From an uncultured Rickettsiella sp. (GTDB lineage Bacteria > Pseudomonadota > Gammaproteobacteria > Diplorickettsiales > Diplorickettsiaceae): 64,000 nt of DNA. The stretch spans positions 43,612 through 107,611 of the forward strand of contig CAMSHF010000006.1 of NCBI GenBank assembly GCA_947058615.1, given 5' to 3'. The translations under genes and the position numbers were made by a program. Under the pieces are notes generated by a model. The model worked only from the letters and a program-made list of their open reading frames with translations, was not told where the DNA came from and did no database searches. Positions 1-9,749 of this stretch are shown one piece after another. How positions within the stretch are numbered: position 1 is the first letter of the stretch; each line of letters opens with the position of its first letter.

Positions 1-235
1 AAATATCTTTATGTGCAAAAGGGATGCCCATCAAAGGACTTCCATTGCCTTTTTGAAGGTGTAAATCCGCTTGTTTAGCTTGCTCTAGTGCGATCGTCGG
101 AGTGACAGTAATAAAGCTATTTAAGGTTTTGTCATATTTCTCAATACGTGCTAAAAAATGTTGAGTTAACTCCGTACTCGATATTTTTTTTGCTCGAAGT
201 GAGGCGGATAACTCTGTCAGCGTATAATTATGCAT
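1..235 (-). CDS. gatA: Asp/Glu-tRNA amidotransferase subunit A, N-terminal part (cut by window edge)
   Basis: Only the first 78 or so residues are inside the window. The minus-strand reading starts MHNYTLTELSASLRAK and runs to GIPFAHKDI at the edge. This is the amidase-signature N-terminus of GatA; the Lys of HKD is the first residue of the family's Lys-Ser-Ser catalytic triad, and the two serines lie outside. GatA releases ammonia from glutamine so that GatCAB can convert Glu-tRNAGln or Asp-tRNAAsn to the amide form in the cytoplasm. It lies 18 bases after gatC on the same strand, the usual gatC-gatA order, so it is surely co-transcribed. Confidence 0.93.
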   Translation of the reverse strand, partial: MHNYTLTELSASLRAKKISSTELTQHFLARIEKYDKTLNSFITVTPTIALEQAKQADLHLQKGNGSPLMGIPFAHKDI

Positions 236-253
236 AGTGGTTAATCTCTAAAG

Positions 254-541
254 TTATTCTAAAACAATCGGAACACAATAGAGGCCTGCTTCAGTATGAT
301 CCGTAAGTTGCTGAAAGTCTTTGCGATGGACAACTTCAGTGACTTTATCTTGACGTAAGCGTTGTGTGATGCCAAAAGGGTGGGCGATAGGTTGTACCGA
401 GTGTGTTTCTATAGCATCCATCTGATTGGCGAGCTTAAAAATGTCTTGTAGGCTTTTTAAATAATGACAGGCTTCTTCGTGATTAATTTTTATTTTAGCG
501 AGTCCAGCTATTTTATTAACATCTTCAAGCGAAATTGACAT
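254..541 (-). CDS. gatC: Asp/Glu-tRNA amidotransferase subunit C
   Basis: A 95-residue protein of normal GatC length. It opens MSISLEDVNKIAGLAKIKI, matching the conserved GatC N-terminal helix, and has the VQPIAHPFG stretch typical of the segment that wraps around GatA. GatC is the small chaperone-like subunit that stabilises GatA within the GatCAB transamidosome. It is the first gene of a leftward gatCA operon divergent from mreB, so the roughly 190 bases between them should hold both promoters. Nothing is unusual in the sequence. Confidence 0.95.
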   Translation of the reverse strand: MSISLEDVNKIAGLAKIKINHEEACHYLKSLQDIFKLANQMDAIETHSVQPIAHPFGITQRLRQDKVTEVVHRKDFQQLTDHTEAGLYCVPIVLE

Positions 542-669
542 AGTAAATACGCTCCAAATCTAACATAGTTTGAAAAGGTTCGATATTATACCTATTACAT
601 TTAGATTTGCGAATTTGAAAATAGGATGGCCTTTGTTTTGACAGCTTGCTTGCATAAAATCTTCCAGAT

Positions 670-699
670 TTGCTAAAGTGCCCAGACACACACTATATT
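670..699 (+). promoter_or_regulatory. Possible mreB promoter
   Basis: TTGCTA at 670-675 and TATATT at 694-699 are separated by 18 bases and lie 37 bases before the mreB ATG. The -10 sits within a short inverted repeat (ACAC..GTGT). A better-looking TTGACA at 640-645 has no properly spaced -10. This is a motif match only. Confidence 0.35.
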
Positions 700-705
700 G
701 TGTAG

Positions 706-1776
<1,071 letters not shown>

Positions 1777-1788
1777 TAGGTAAGCGCC

Positions 1789-2697
1789 ATTAAACTATTA
1801 TTTAATCATGGAAAAAACTCTTTAGGGTTAAGGCTCTTTTTTTTTGTTATTTTATCACTATTACTTATTCTATTAGATTACCATCATTGTTTGCTTTCGC
1901 TGCGTCGGGTATTAAACAACGTCGTTGCGCCTTTGCAGTATATGGTCGATGCCCCAGTACGATTGTTTCATACGTTAAGTAATAATTTTGTAACGCGACA
2001 AAAAATTCAAACTGAAAATACGGCTTTACGTACTCAACAAGTATTATTAAAAGCTCAATTACAGCGTTTTGCCGCTTTGGAAAGTGAAAATCGGCAACTG
2101 AATCAATTATTAGCTGCAACAGAACATTTAAAAAAGCAACGTTATCGTTTAGCACGATTGCTACTCGTAAATGCCGACCCTTTACTAAATGAGGTTATCG
2201 TCGATAAAGGAGAAAAAGAAGGGATTAAAGTAGGACAACCGGTACTGGATGCCAATGGTGTCATGGGTCAAGTCATTAGTGTTGATTTTTTTAATAGCCG
2301 AGTGTTATTACTGACAGATTTTCGAAGCGCAATTCCGGTACAAGATGTGCGGAGTGATGCCCGTGGAATTTTAGTAGGACGAGGACGATTTGCAAAACTT
2401 TTATTAAAAGATATTCCAGGTACGATGGATATTAAAGTGAATGATCTCTTAGTGACATCGGGGTTGGGCGGACGTTTTCCACCGGGTTATCCTGTCGGCG
2501 TCGTCAGCGTAGTAAACATGAATGTGGCGACACAATTCGCGAGTATACAGGTTGACTCCAGTGCACAATTAAATAGAAATCGGCCTGTCTTGCTGATTTC
2601 TCCTGCTACCGCGGCGTCTCCTGTTAATTCTAATTCTAAAACTAAAATTTCTTCTAAAACTTCTTCAAAGTTCATTAAAAAGGATAGTGTGGAATGA
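1789..2697 (+). CDS. mreC: Rod shape-determining protein MreC, apparently with an ATT start
   Basis: MreC is a periplasmic elongasome scaffold with one N-terminal membrane anchor and a coiled coil. An ORF search that allows only ATG, GTG or TTG starts at the TTG at 1891, which removes the anchor. In the same frame, reading is open back to the mreB-side stop at 1777, and the stretch from 1789 translates as (M)KLLFNHGKNSLGLRLFFF then VILSLLLILLDYH. This matches the family's opening (MKPLF..G.S..LRL plus membrane span). The codon at 1789 is ATT, with AGGT at 1778-1781 a normal distance upstream and no other start between. From 1789 the protein is 302 residues. The coiled coil covers about 65-105, followed by the beta-barrel domains. 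It overlaps mreD by ATGA. Confidence 0.85.
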   Translation: MKLLFNHGKNSLGLRLFFFVILSLLLILLDYHHCLLSLRRVLNNVVAPLQYMVDAPVRLFHTLSNNFVTRQKIQTENTALRTQQVLLKAQLQRFAALESENRQLNQLLAATEHLKKQRYRLARLLLVNADPLLNEVIVDKGEKEGIKVGQPVLDANGVMGQVISVDFFNSRVLLLTDFRSAIPVQDVRSDARGILVGRGRFAKLLLKDIPGTMDIKVNDLLVTSGLGGRFPPGYPVGVVSVVNMNVATQFASIQVDSSAQLNRNRPVLLISPATAASPVNSNSKTKISSKTSSKFIKKDSVE

Positions 2698-3179
2698 AAC
2701 CACTTTATTTTTCTACTTTATGTCTGATTGTGATCAGTTTTTTTTCCGCAATAATCCTTAATATTATCCCTTTACCTCCTTTTTTAGCTTTATTTTATCC
2801 ATTATGGCTGCCATTGGTTTTGATTTATTGGATCATGATATTACCCGAACATATCCATTTTACTTTAGCTTGGATACTTGGATTGCTGATTGATGTGTTA
2901 TACGGAAACTGTTTGGGTGAACATAGCTTGGCTTTATGTGTGGTGGCTTATTTGGCTTATCGTTTTCATCTACAATTTCGTATGTTTCCGTTAACACAAC
3001 AACTATTATTTATTTTTGCTATGCTAACAATCTATCAAGTTATACTGATTTGGATAAAAGCTTGGCTTGGATTTCCTGTTGATTTTCGCTGGACATGGAT
3101 TTCTTTATTAGTTAGCTCCTTAGTTTGGCCATTGATGAGGAATGTCCTGAAAATAAATCCTTTGGAACTGCGCCATTAA
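2694..3179 (+). CDS. mreD: Rod shape-determining membrane protein MreD
   Basis: A 161-residue, very hydrophobic protein with about five membrane spans, the standard size and profile of MreD. The segment LLIDVLYGNCLGEHSL matches the conserved DxxxGxxxG-type loop of the family. MreD is an inner-membrane partner of MreC in cell elongation. It starts at the ATGA overlap with mreC, the usual translational coupling in mreBCD. No clear hairpin terminator follows the stop. Confidence 0.93.
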   Translation: MKPLYFSTLCLIVISFFSAIILNIIPLPPFLALFYPLWLPLVLIYWIMILPEHIHFTLAWILGLLIDVLYGNCLGEHSLALCVVAYLAYRFHLQFRMFPLTQQLLFIFAMLTIYQVILIWIKAWLGFPVDFRWTWISLLVSSLVWPLMRNVLKINPLELRH

Positions 3180-3276
3180 TTTTTATAATCAATAGTCATA
3201 AAATTTTTTTATTTATATTAGAAAAAATAGTATGCAAGCTATCATTTGAATAAAATAAAAAATATTGGAGATTACT

Positions 3277-4371
3277 ATGAAGGGAAAATTGATATCGTCA
3301 AATAGACAAAATTTTGATAGGCGTGAGCGATTTATCGTTTTTCATTACACTGTTTTAGATGAAGAAGACTCTGTAGAAATATTAACTCGCGGAGGTGTTG
3401 GAGCGCATTTTTTAATTCCAAAACAAGCCTTTAAAGATGAAGATAGTGAGGAGCAATTCGATTATTATAAATTAGTCGACATAAAAGACCGTGCTTGGCA
3501 TGCCGGTATGAGTGGTTTTAAAGGAAGACATGGATTAAATGATACGTCGATAGGAATTGAAATTGTTAACTATGGTTATGGTTTAGTACAAGATTCCGGA
3601 GAAGTATTATTTACTTATCAAATTGAGAATCATCTTAAAAAATATATTATCCAAACTTTACAAACGCAGGATAAAAATTCATATCTGCTTCTAAATGGGA
3701 AGAAATTATTATCGGCGTTTTTAGCCGACATGATGCGTGCTTTGGTGCCGCCACCTGATCGTGAAGCTTATAAGGAAAAGGTTTCTCAAACGCTTATCAA
3801 TAAATATAGACAGCTTACCGAAGCATGGCGTAAAGAAAATGACAAATTTCTCTATATTAAACAGGAAGATCTCTTTCAATTAGAAAAAGATAAAAAGCTT
3901 GTCTGGGATGAATATACCGATCATCAACTTGACACGATTGAAAAACTGATTAAAGAAAAAATTGAGCCTGAATTAACAATAAAAGATAAAACAAGTGAAA
4001 AAGTGTATTATGAAATAGCACCTCAATTTATAATAGGTCATATGGCTATTGCGCTAGGCAGGAAAACCGATCCAGGCCCACGTTTATTTATAGAGTTAGC
4101 TAAACGAGGTATTGGAGCTTGGCCGGATGAGGCATTAGTATCAACTATTGAACAACAGAAGATGGGTCAAGGTATTGATTACAAATGGATACAAGATAAC
4201 TTAAAACGTTATGGCTATGAAGTGGATTTAACCGGCCAATTAGACACACAAACAAAAAATGCCATCAGAGCATTTCAAATGCATTTTGAACCAAAGAACT
4301 ATTCCGGAGAGCCTAGTGTAAAAACAATTAGCATTCTCGAAGCTTTAATTAAAAAATATTATTCAGACTAA
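3277..4371 (+). CDS. N-acetylmuramoyl-L-alanine amidase, AmiD/AmpD type, with large insertion
   Basis: Amidase_2 fold followed by a peptidoglycan-binding repeat; 364 residues. Likely zinc and catalytic residues are His23 (FHYT), Glu95 (IGIEIVN), His255 (IIGHMAIALG) and Asp265 in RKTDPGP, all as expected in AmiD. A segment at about 105-207, rich in Lys and Glu, is much longer than the corresponding loop in E. coli AmiD. The C-terminal part (about 298-358) carries the GxLDxxTxxAIRAFQ motif of a PG-binding domain. AmiD is an outer-membrane lipoprotein, but here there is no signal peptide or lipobox, so the product looks cytoplasmic, or secreted by another route. TTGGAG at 3265-3270 is the ribosome site for the ATG at 3277. 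Monocistronic. Confidence 0.85.
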   Translation: MKGKLISSNRQNFDRRERFIVFHYTVLDEEDSVEILTRGGVGAHFLIPKQAFKDEDSEEQFDYYKLVDIKDRAWHAGMSGFKGRHGLNDTSIGIEIVNYGYGLVQDSGEVLFTYQIENHLKKYIIQTLQTQDKNSYLLLNGKKLLSAFLADMMRALVPPPDREAYKEKVSQTLINKYRQLTEAWRKENDKFLYIKQEDLFQLEKDKKLVWDEYTDHQLDTIEKLIKEKIEPELTIKDKTSEKVYYEIAPQFIIGHMAIALGRKTDPGPRLFIELAKRGIGAWPDEALVSTIEQQKMGQGIDYKWIQDNLKRYGYEVDLTGQLDTQTKNAIRAFQMHFEPKNYSGEPSVKTISILEALIKKYYSD

Positions 4372-4792
4372 GCATCGGATTTTACTTCCGTTCTTTTGTA
4401 AAAAAGAGTGCTTTTTTTGTTTAATAATTTACGTATCAGTGCGTAACTTGTTGTATAAGCTGTGAAAAAAATCTTGAAAACTTGTGGATAATGCAATCTT
4501 TTGCTAAAGTTGTTATACGTGATTGGATAAAATAATGTAAGTAAAAGACACAATACTATATATTGTAGTTATTAATAAAATTAATACTATATTTAGTGAC
4601 GTTGATTTTTAGAGCTTATGTATCAAAATTTTTTAAAAATTAATATTTTAACAAATCAATCAATAAAAGCCCAACTTAAATTCAATAATTCAATACTAAA
4701 GAATTAAAAGCAGATAGAATATCTTGATTGCTATAATAAAACCAAATAGTGGGATTAATGCAATCTAAAGAAAATGGTTCCAAGGGGGATAT
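4372..4792. other. Intergenic stretch without a recognisable gene
   Basis: This 421-base, strongly AT-rich spacer holds no convincing gene. An AAAAAAG-AGTG-CTTTTTT hairpin at about 4400-4418 could act as a weak terminator after the amidase gene. No RNA gene, repeat or clear promoter is seen. Confidence 0.6.
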
Positions 4793-5050
4793 ATGTTTAG
4801 TAAAGCGAGCAATAAGCGTAGTTTATTAGGCTTTTCAGGGAATGTCGCATTTAAAAAGCGTATTGCACCAAAGATAGCGGCTCATATTGACCGATCGATT
4901 GATGTCTGTTTGAGCGGTGAAGATGCTTGTCTAAATAAATGGTTATTCGATAATCTAAGTACCATTTTGCCCATACACATCACCTTAGCATCCGGTCGAC
5001 CCTCTCCAAGGAGGCTTGTTAAATCCTATCGAAAAAAGGGGGGGATATGA
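4793..5050 (+). CDS. Unknown small basic protein
   Basis: An 85-residue protein I do not recognise. It is rich in Lys and Arg at both ends (KRSLLGF, FKKRIAPK, PSPRRLVKSYRKKGG), with a central, more hydrophobic stretch around LNKWLFDNLSTILPIHITLA. There is no signal peptide. AAGGGGG at 4782-4788 is a plausible ribosome site four bases before the ATG. The gene overlaps the next by ATGA, so the two are translationally coupled and probably work together. The pairing of a basic and an acidic small protein resembles toxin-antitoxin layouts, but no known family is recognised. Confidence 0.6.
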   Translation: MFSKASNKRSLLGFSGNVAFKKRIAPKIAAHIDRSIDVCLSGEDACLNKWLFDNLSTILPIHITLASGRPSPRRLVKSYRKKGGI

Positions 5051-5262
5051 GTAAAGTAAAGGTTATATTATCCGACGGGACAGAGTTTGAACATGATTTT
5101 GGATGCAATAATCATTATGCGGAGATGTTTCAAATTATCCGCGAAATTATTGGGATTGATTCTCGAGTAAAATGGTTTAAAGATTTAAAAGACGAATTTT
5201 ATAATATACAATGCTTCGGTGATGTTAAAGTGGATATCTCCAAAGATAATCCCAAGGGATAA
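5047..5262 (+). CDS. Unknown small acidic protein, coupled to the gene before it
   Basis: A 71-residue protein, net acidic, opening MSKVKVILSDGTEFEHDFG. It is probably a small beta-strand and helix fold; no family is recognised. Its ATG overlaps the previous stop (ATGA), and the G-rich leader AAGGGGGGAT before it is nearly identical to the leader of the upstream gene (AAGGGGGATAT). Both genes thus look like one bicistronic unit with its own translation signals. No membrane segment or signal peptide. Confidence 0.6.
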   Translation: MSKVKVILSDGTEFEHDFGCNNHYAEMFQIIREIIGIDSRVKWFKDLKDEFYNIQCFGDVKVDISKDNPKG

Positions 5263-5497
5263 TATCCGAGTTTTAAGGCCTCTTTCTATTTCGAGAATAG
5301 ATTAGACGTTCTCAATGGACATCTAAATGCTATAAAAAGCTAAAAATATCGGTTTCTTAGCGATATAACTTAAATTGCTCTTATGTTCAGCTAGGCCAAG
5401 AGGATATCACATCTGCTCTTGTTGATTTTCTTTGCGAGATGAGAATCTATTAAAGCCACTTTCCCCCCAAAATGGACTTGTTGAGTTATATACATCT

Positions 5498-6643
5498 ATG
5501 TATACGCATCAATCACCGCCAGGAAGGCTTTTAATTATTTGTACTCGCCGTATTGGCGATGTTTTACTCGCGACTCCCTTAATTCGAACTTTTAAACAAT
5601 GCTGGCCAAAAGCTAAAATTGATCTTTTAGTTTTTAAAGGCACCGAGTCGATACTCCATTCAAATCCTGATATCGAAAATATTATAAGCATCGAGGAGCA
5701 TCCCAACTTTTTTCAGCATTATCGCTTAATAAAAAAGATTTTTCGTCGTTATGATATGGCAGTATCCACATTACCTGGAGATAAAGGCATTTTATATACC
5801 TATTTTGCCGCTAAATATCGTGTAGGAATGTTGCATCAGGATAAGAGTCGTTGGTGGAAACGTCGTTTACTTTCCAAAGCGGTCGAGTTTGATAACATTT
5901 CAACACACACCGTACTCATGAATTTACGTTTAGCCGAAATCTTTCAGTTAAAACTTTGTTCGGAAATTGTTATTTCTTGGAAAAAATCGGATCAACAGAA
6001 AGTCTTAGAGCTTATCAACACAACAAAAAAGTTAGCGATTTTGCATCTACGTCCAAAATTTTCTTATAAAGAATGGACTAAAGAAGGTTGGATAGGCGTA
6101 GCAAACTGGTTATCACAGAAGGGATATTCGGTTGTTTTAACGGGGGATAGTAATGAGTTTGAAAAAAAAATGGCGAATGAATTAATCAATAGCCTGCCAA
6201 AGAATGTAATGAATAGGGTTGGACAGTTAACTTTTAATCAAGTTGGTTTTTTAATAAGTTTAGCCCAAATTTATATTGGGCCTGATACCGTAGTAACACA
6301 TATAGCGGCGGCATTAGGCGTTCCTACGCTGGCGCTATTTGGTCCAAGCAATCCAGTCAAATGGGGTCCCTGGCCTAAAACGTGGACACTGAGTAATCCC
6401 TTTGTTCGAATCGGATCGCAGCATAGAAATAATGTTTATTTGATGCAAGGATCGGGTGTTTGCGTCCCTTGTTTTAAAGAAGGTTGTGATCAGCATATTC
6501 GAAGCCGTAGTCGTTGTTTAGAAAATCTAAGCGCGCAACAAGTAATTAATAAGCTTAGTGTGTTAATCCCTCAGTCGGATACTCCCGCTAAATCACACCC
6601 TTCTCAAGAACTTATCACGTCCGCTGAAAATTATTTATTTTAG
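5498..6643 (+). CDS. Heptosyltransferase-like glycosyltransferase family 9
   Basis: GT9 (RfaF/WaaF, WaaC, WaaQ) fold. N-terminal LLIICTRRIGDVLLATPLIR is the signature of the acceptor domain, and C-terminal IGPDTVVTHIAAALGVPTLALFGPSNP is the ADP-heptose binding motif. These cytoplasmic enzymes add heptose to the LPS inner core. The frame is open from a TTG at 5432, but neither that TTG nor the ATG at 5498 has a strong ribosome site. I prefer 5498 (381 residues) because the family homology begins a few residues later. The Cys-rich C-terminal stretch (GVCVPCFKEGCDQ) is seen in several GT9 members. First of a run of LPS core genes. Confidence 0.88.
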   Translation: MYTHQSPPGRLLIICTRRIGDVLLATPLIRTFKQCWPKAKIDLLVFKGTESILHSNPDIENIISIEEHPNFFQHYRLIKKIFRRYDMAVSTLPGDKGILYTYFAAKYRVGMLHQDKSRWWKRRLLSKAVEFDNISTHTVLMNLRLAEIFQLKLCSEIVISWKKSDQQKVLELINTTKKLAILHLRPKFSYKEWTKEGWIGVANWLSQKGYSVVLTGDSNEFEKKMANELINSLPKNVMNRVGQLTFNQVGFLISLAQIYIGPDTVVTHIAAALGVPTLALFGPSNPVKWGPWPKTWTLSNPFVRIGSQHRNNVYLMQGSGVCVPCFKEGCDQHIRSRSRCLENLSAQQVINKLSVLIPQSDTPAKSHPSQELITSAENYLF

Positions 6644-6762
6644 AAATAAAAAAAACATTTTAATTTATCTGCATGCTCTGATGCTTAAGTCCTTTTATGG
6701 GTCTGCGACTGTAAAAAAAGGATAGTATATACTATTCATTTTTTAAGTTTTTTTTAAATGCT

Positions 6763-7530
6763 ATGTTAGGCTTAAGTGTGATTGTGATAGTAAAAGATGC
6801 CGCAGAGGATCTTCAGCATTGCTTGGAGTCGGTAAAGTGGGCGAATGAAATTATTATTTTAGATTCAGGCAGTCAGGATAATACCTTGGAAGTAGGCCGG
6901 AAATTTACGCAAAATGTCTTTTCTACTGACTGGCCAGGATTTGGTATACAAAAAAATCGAGCTTTAAATAAAGCGCAATATCCATGGGTACTTTCTATCG
7001 ATGCAGATGAAGTTTTAAGTGTGGATTTGATTGCAGAAATAAAACACATTATTTCTAATCCAGATGATCAAAATGATGCTTATGCTATTAAAAGGATTTC
7101 TTTCTTTGCTGGAAAGAAGATTTGTTATGGAGATTGGGGTAGAGACAAGGTCGTTCGATTGTTTCGTCGTCAACCTCAGATTCGATTTACGCCAGCAATT
7201 ATTCATGAAAATCTAACAGGATATGTGCATTTACATGATTTAAAAAACGTTATGTATCATGATACGATGAAGACGATGAGTCAGGTCTTAATGAAACTAG
7301 AACAATACTCTAGTTTTGGGGCACAAATGGCTTATCAACAACATAAGAAATCTACGATGTTAAAAGCAATTTTGCATGCTGTTTGGTGTTTTATTCGCGG
7401 TTATATCCTACGTTTAGGTTTTTTAGATGGCCGTGAAGGGTTTATTTTAGCGGTTTCTAATGCATCCGGTGTTTTTTATCGTTACGTAAAATTAATCTAT
7501 CTTTATCATAGGATAAATCATGTCTGCTAA
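6763..7530 (+). CDS. LPS core glycosyltransferase, GT2 (WaaE/KdtX-like)
   Basis: A 255-residue GT-A enzyme. It opens LSVIVIVKDAAEDLQHCLESVKWANEIIILDSGSQDNT, then SIDADEVLS supplies the DxD-type metal site. This arrangement is that of WaaE/KdtX, a core beta-1,4-glucosyltransferase, and sets it apart from ordinary GT2 enzymes. It probably adds a hexose to heptose on the cytoplasmic face of the membrane. Its last 11 bases overlap the start of waaL, indicating coupled expression. The exact sugar and linkage cannot be read from sequence. Confidence 0.85.
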   Translation: MLGLSVIVIVKDAAEDLQHCLESVKWANEIIILDSGSQDNTLEVGRKFTQNVFSTDWPGFGIQKNRALNKAQYPWVLSIDADEVLSVDLIAEIKHIISNPDDQNDAYAIKRISFFAGKKICYGDWGRDKVVRLFRRQPQIRFTPAIIHENLTGYVHLHDLKNVMYHDTMKTMSQVLMKLEQYSSFGAQMAYQQHKKSTMLKAILHAVWCFIRGYILRLGFLDGREGFILAVSNASGVFYRYVKLIYLYHRINHVC

Positions 7531-8752
7531 TGTGTTTAGCGCTTCTCGCCCTCTTAGAGATTATTTTCTACGCCTTAGTCAAATTTTTGCTGTAGGCACT
7601 GCATTTATACTGCCACTCTCTACAGCGGGCTTAACGATTTTTTTCTCCGCGACAGTGATTTGTTGTTTGTTGTCGGGAAATTGGCATGAAAAAATTCTGA
7701 TTCTACGCGATAACCCCATGGCCTTAATGTTTGTAATATTTTTTTCGTTATTTCTCATCGGTCTTAGCTATACCCCTGTACCCATGGCGGTGGGTTTGCA
7801 TACGTTAATAAAATATAGTAAGTTTTTACTCGGTTTTTTCTTGTTTAGCACCTTTCGCGATGAAAAGACAGCCTACTTTGCTTTTTTTGCTTTTCTGTTA
7901 GCGGCTATTCTGACGCTCTTATTTTCTTTTATTAAATTTTTTGGTCATTGGGATTTTTTGAACCGTTTCGCTTTGGATTCAGGTGTGTTTAAAGACCATA
8001 TTTTTACAGGTTTTCTATTGGCTTTTACAAGTTACTGTTTTGCTGTATTTGCTTTTTCTGTAAAAAATGCATGGCGTTGGTTGCTTGTTGTATTATTTTT
8101 GCTAGCGGCTTACGATGTATTATTTATTAACCTGGGGCGGTCTGGATATGTTGTATTATTTAGTTTGTTATTATTATTAGCTTGGCAACAATTTGCTTGG
8201 AAAGGTTTGTTAGCGGGGTTAATGATCTCAATTTTTTTATGTGGTAGCTTATTATTTTTACCGGCTAATTTTAAAGAACGTTTTAATTTAGCGCATAGCG
8301 AAATGGTACAATATAATCAGGGAGAGTTTAATACTTCGATAGGTTTGCGTTTAGAATTTTATCATAATAGTGTTAAGTTATTTAAAAAACATCCTTGGAT
8401 AGGAACAGGCACAGGAAGTTTTACACAGGATTATTTAACCATCGACCCAACCAAACCATTTGTCACGCAAAATCCCCATAATGAATATCTCAATATAGCT
8501 GTTCAGTTTGGGGTATTCGGTGTTGTTGTTTTATTGGGCATGTTTTTGGTTCATGCATGGACTAGTTTTCGATTGCAAGGGTTGCGGCAATATTTTGCAC
8601 AAGCAGTTTTGGTGTCGATTGCAATCGGCTCATTGTTTAATTCCTGGCTTATGGATGTTGCTCAAGGTTGTTTTTATGTTATTTTCACTGCTTTGTTGTT
8701 TGCCGGTTTATCCTCCTATCCTTCTGACAAAGCGCCTTGTAAATCAAATTAA
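7520..8752 (+). CDS. waaL: O-antigen ligase family protein
   Basis: A 410-residue polytopic protein with about 11-12 membrane spans and the Wzy_C/O-antigen ligase loop. The conserved PHNEYLNIAVQFG motif lies in the periplasmic loop region, with His320 the likely functional histidine of the WaaL family. Arg residues before it (SIGLRLEFYHNSVKLFKKHPWIGTGTG) also fit. It would transfer undecaprenyl-linked O-chain to lipid A-core in the periplasm. The Wzm/Wzt transporter later in the window supports ligase over Wzy polymerase, although the two families are hard to separate. It overlaps the preceding GT2 and meets the following minus-strand gene stop to stop with a four-base overlap. Confidence 0.82.
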   Translation: MSANVFSASRPLRDYFLRLSQIFAVGTAFILPLSTAGLTIFFSATVICCLLSGNWHEKILILRDNPMALMFVIFFSLFLIGLSYTPVPMAVGLHTLIKYSKFLLGFFLFSTFRDEKTAYFAFFAFLLAAILTLLFSFIKFFGHWDFLNRFALDSGVFKDHIFTGFLLAFTSYCFAVFAFSVKNAWRWLLVVLFLLAAYDVLFINLGRSGYVVLFSLLLLLAWQQFAWKGLLAGLMISIFLCGSLLFLPANFKERFNLAHSEMVQYNQGEFNTSIGLRLEFYHNSVKLFKKHPWIGTGTGSFTQDYLTIDPTKPFVTQNPHNEYLNIAVQFGVFGVVVLLGMFLVHAWTSFRLQGLRQYFAQAVLVSIAIGSLFNSWLMDVAQGCFYVIFTALLFAGLSSYPSDKAPCKSN

Positions 8753-9573
8753 TTGAGATTATTTATACCCATTTTTGCGTGAATTCGTTGGCTTTCGATG
8801 ATTTGCTTAAGTAAATTAAGATTTGCTGGTGCTTGCTGTCGATCATTTTGTTGATGCCATAAGTGAATAACCGGGATTGCAAATCTTCCTGATTTACGAT
8901 AGATGCCTGCGCGGATTAAACGTATGACTAAGTCAGAGTCTTCATAACCCCATCCTTTAAAACTCTCATCAAAACCGTTGAGGGCCAAAAAATCTTTTTT
9001 CCAAAGGCCTAAATTACAACTTTTAGCTCCCTGCCAGTGCTTGGCTTTTAATTTTCGGAGTCCATGTAACTGGATGCGTAGTAAAGGAAATAGGCGGTTT
9101 GAATGACGTTGAAAATAATGCCCCAGCCATTGTAAAGAGGAGTCTTTATAAATAGGTAAACCTTCCTTTAAAACTTTGGCAGTAAATTTTTTTTCCAGTA
9201 AAATACGGTGACCCGAAATAAACCAGCTTGATTCGGCTAAAAAACGATGTTTTTCAATAAAATCCGGAAAGGGGATACAGTCTCCATCCAGAAAAATTAG
9301 GTAATTATAATCCGCTTGTAATACGGCGATATTACGGATTCTAGCGGCTTGAAAGCCTTCATCTTTTTGCCAAACCTGTTTCAAGGGGTAATTCAGCTGA
9401 TCTTGAAATTGATTAATTAATAATCGAGTTGTGTCGTTTGAGCCATCATCCGCTATGATAACTTGATTGGGTAACTGTGTTTGTTGGTTTAAACCTAATA
9501 AAACTAAACGTAAGGCATCGGGGCGATTATAGGTAGTGACTATCACAGAAATGCTTGGCGACTTTGATACCAT
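8749..9573 (-). CDS. Glycosyltransferase family 2 (with galactosyltransferase-type C-terminal motif)
   Basis: A 274-residue GT-A enzyme. ISVIVTTYNRPDALRLVL is the nucleotide-binding start, IIADDGSND the first acidic motif, FLDGDCIP the DxD metal site, and GWGYEDSDLVIRLIRAG the acceptor-side ED motif of the glyco_transf_7C type. Similar enzymes add hexose or HexNAc in LPS core and capsule synthesis. It is on the opposite strand to the core genes and ends inside the waaL stop, so it forms its own transcription unit from about 9600. Substrate unknown. Confidence 0.85.
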   Translation of the reverse strand: MVSKSPSISVIVTTYNRPDALRLVLLGLNQQTQLPNQVIIADDGSNDTTRLLINQFQDQLNYPLKQVWQKDEGFQAARIRNIAVLQADYNYLIFLDGDCIPFPDFIEKHRFLAESSWFISGHRILLEKKFTAKVLKEGLPIYKDSSLQWLGHYFQRHSNRLFPLLRIQLHGLRKLKAKHWQGAKSCNLGLWKKDFLALNGFDESFKGWGYEDSDLVIRLIRAGIYRKSGRFAIPVIHLWHQQNDRQQAPANLNLLKQIIESQRIHAKMGINNLN

Positions 9574-9749
9574 ACACGGTTTTCTCTCAATGAATTACTT
9601 TTTACATTTAAAAACAAAAAAATTAAACGAATTAAAGTATAATGAGTCTATATGTAATCTCAAACTTTATGAGTCATTACTGAGGGAACAGATAAACTAT
9701 TTTTATGGCTCGCTAGTGTCGATTTTTATTTTTTCTTGATATTCACCGA

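Noticed and set aside
640..645. TTGACA upstream of mreB as its -35 element
   Set aside because: No acceptable -10 lies 15-19 bases downstream; the TTGCTA/TATATT pair nearer the gene fits better.
4368..4553. Minus-strand ORF of 61 codons after the amidase gene
   Set aside because: Low-complexity, AT-driven frame with no ribosome site and no recognisable domain.
9536..9739. Short plus-strand ORF overlapping the start of the GT2 gene at 8749-9573
   Set aside because: It lies partly antisense to the conserved GT2 N-terminus and has no good start signal; it is probably promoter DNA for yhdP.
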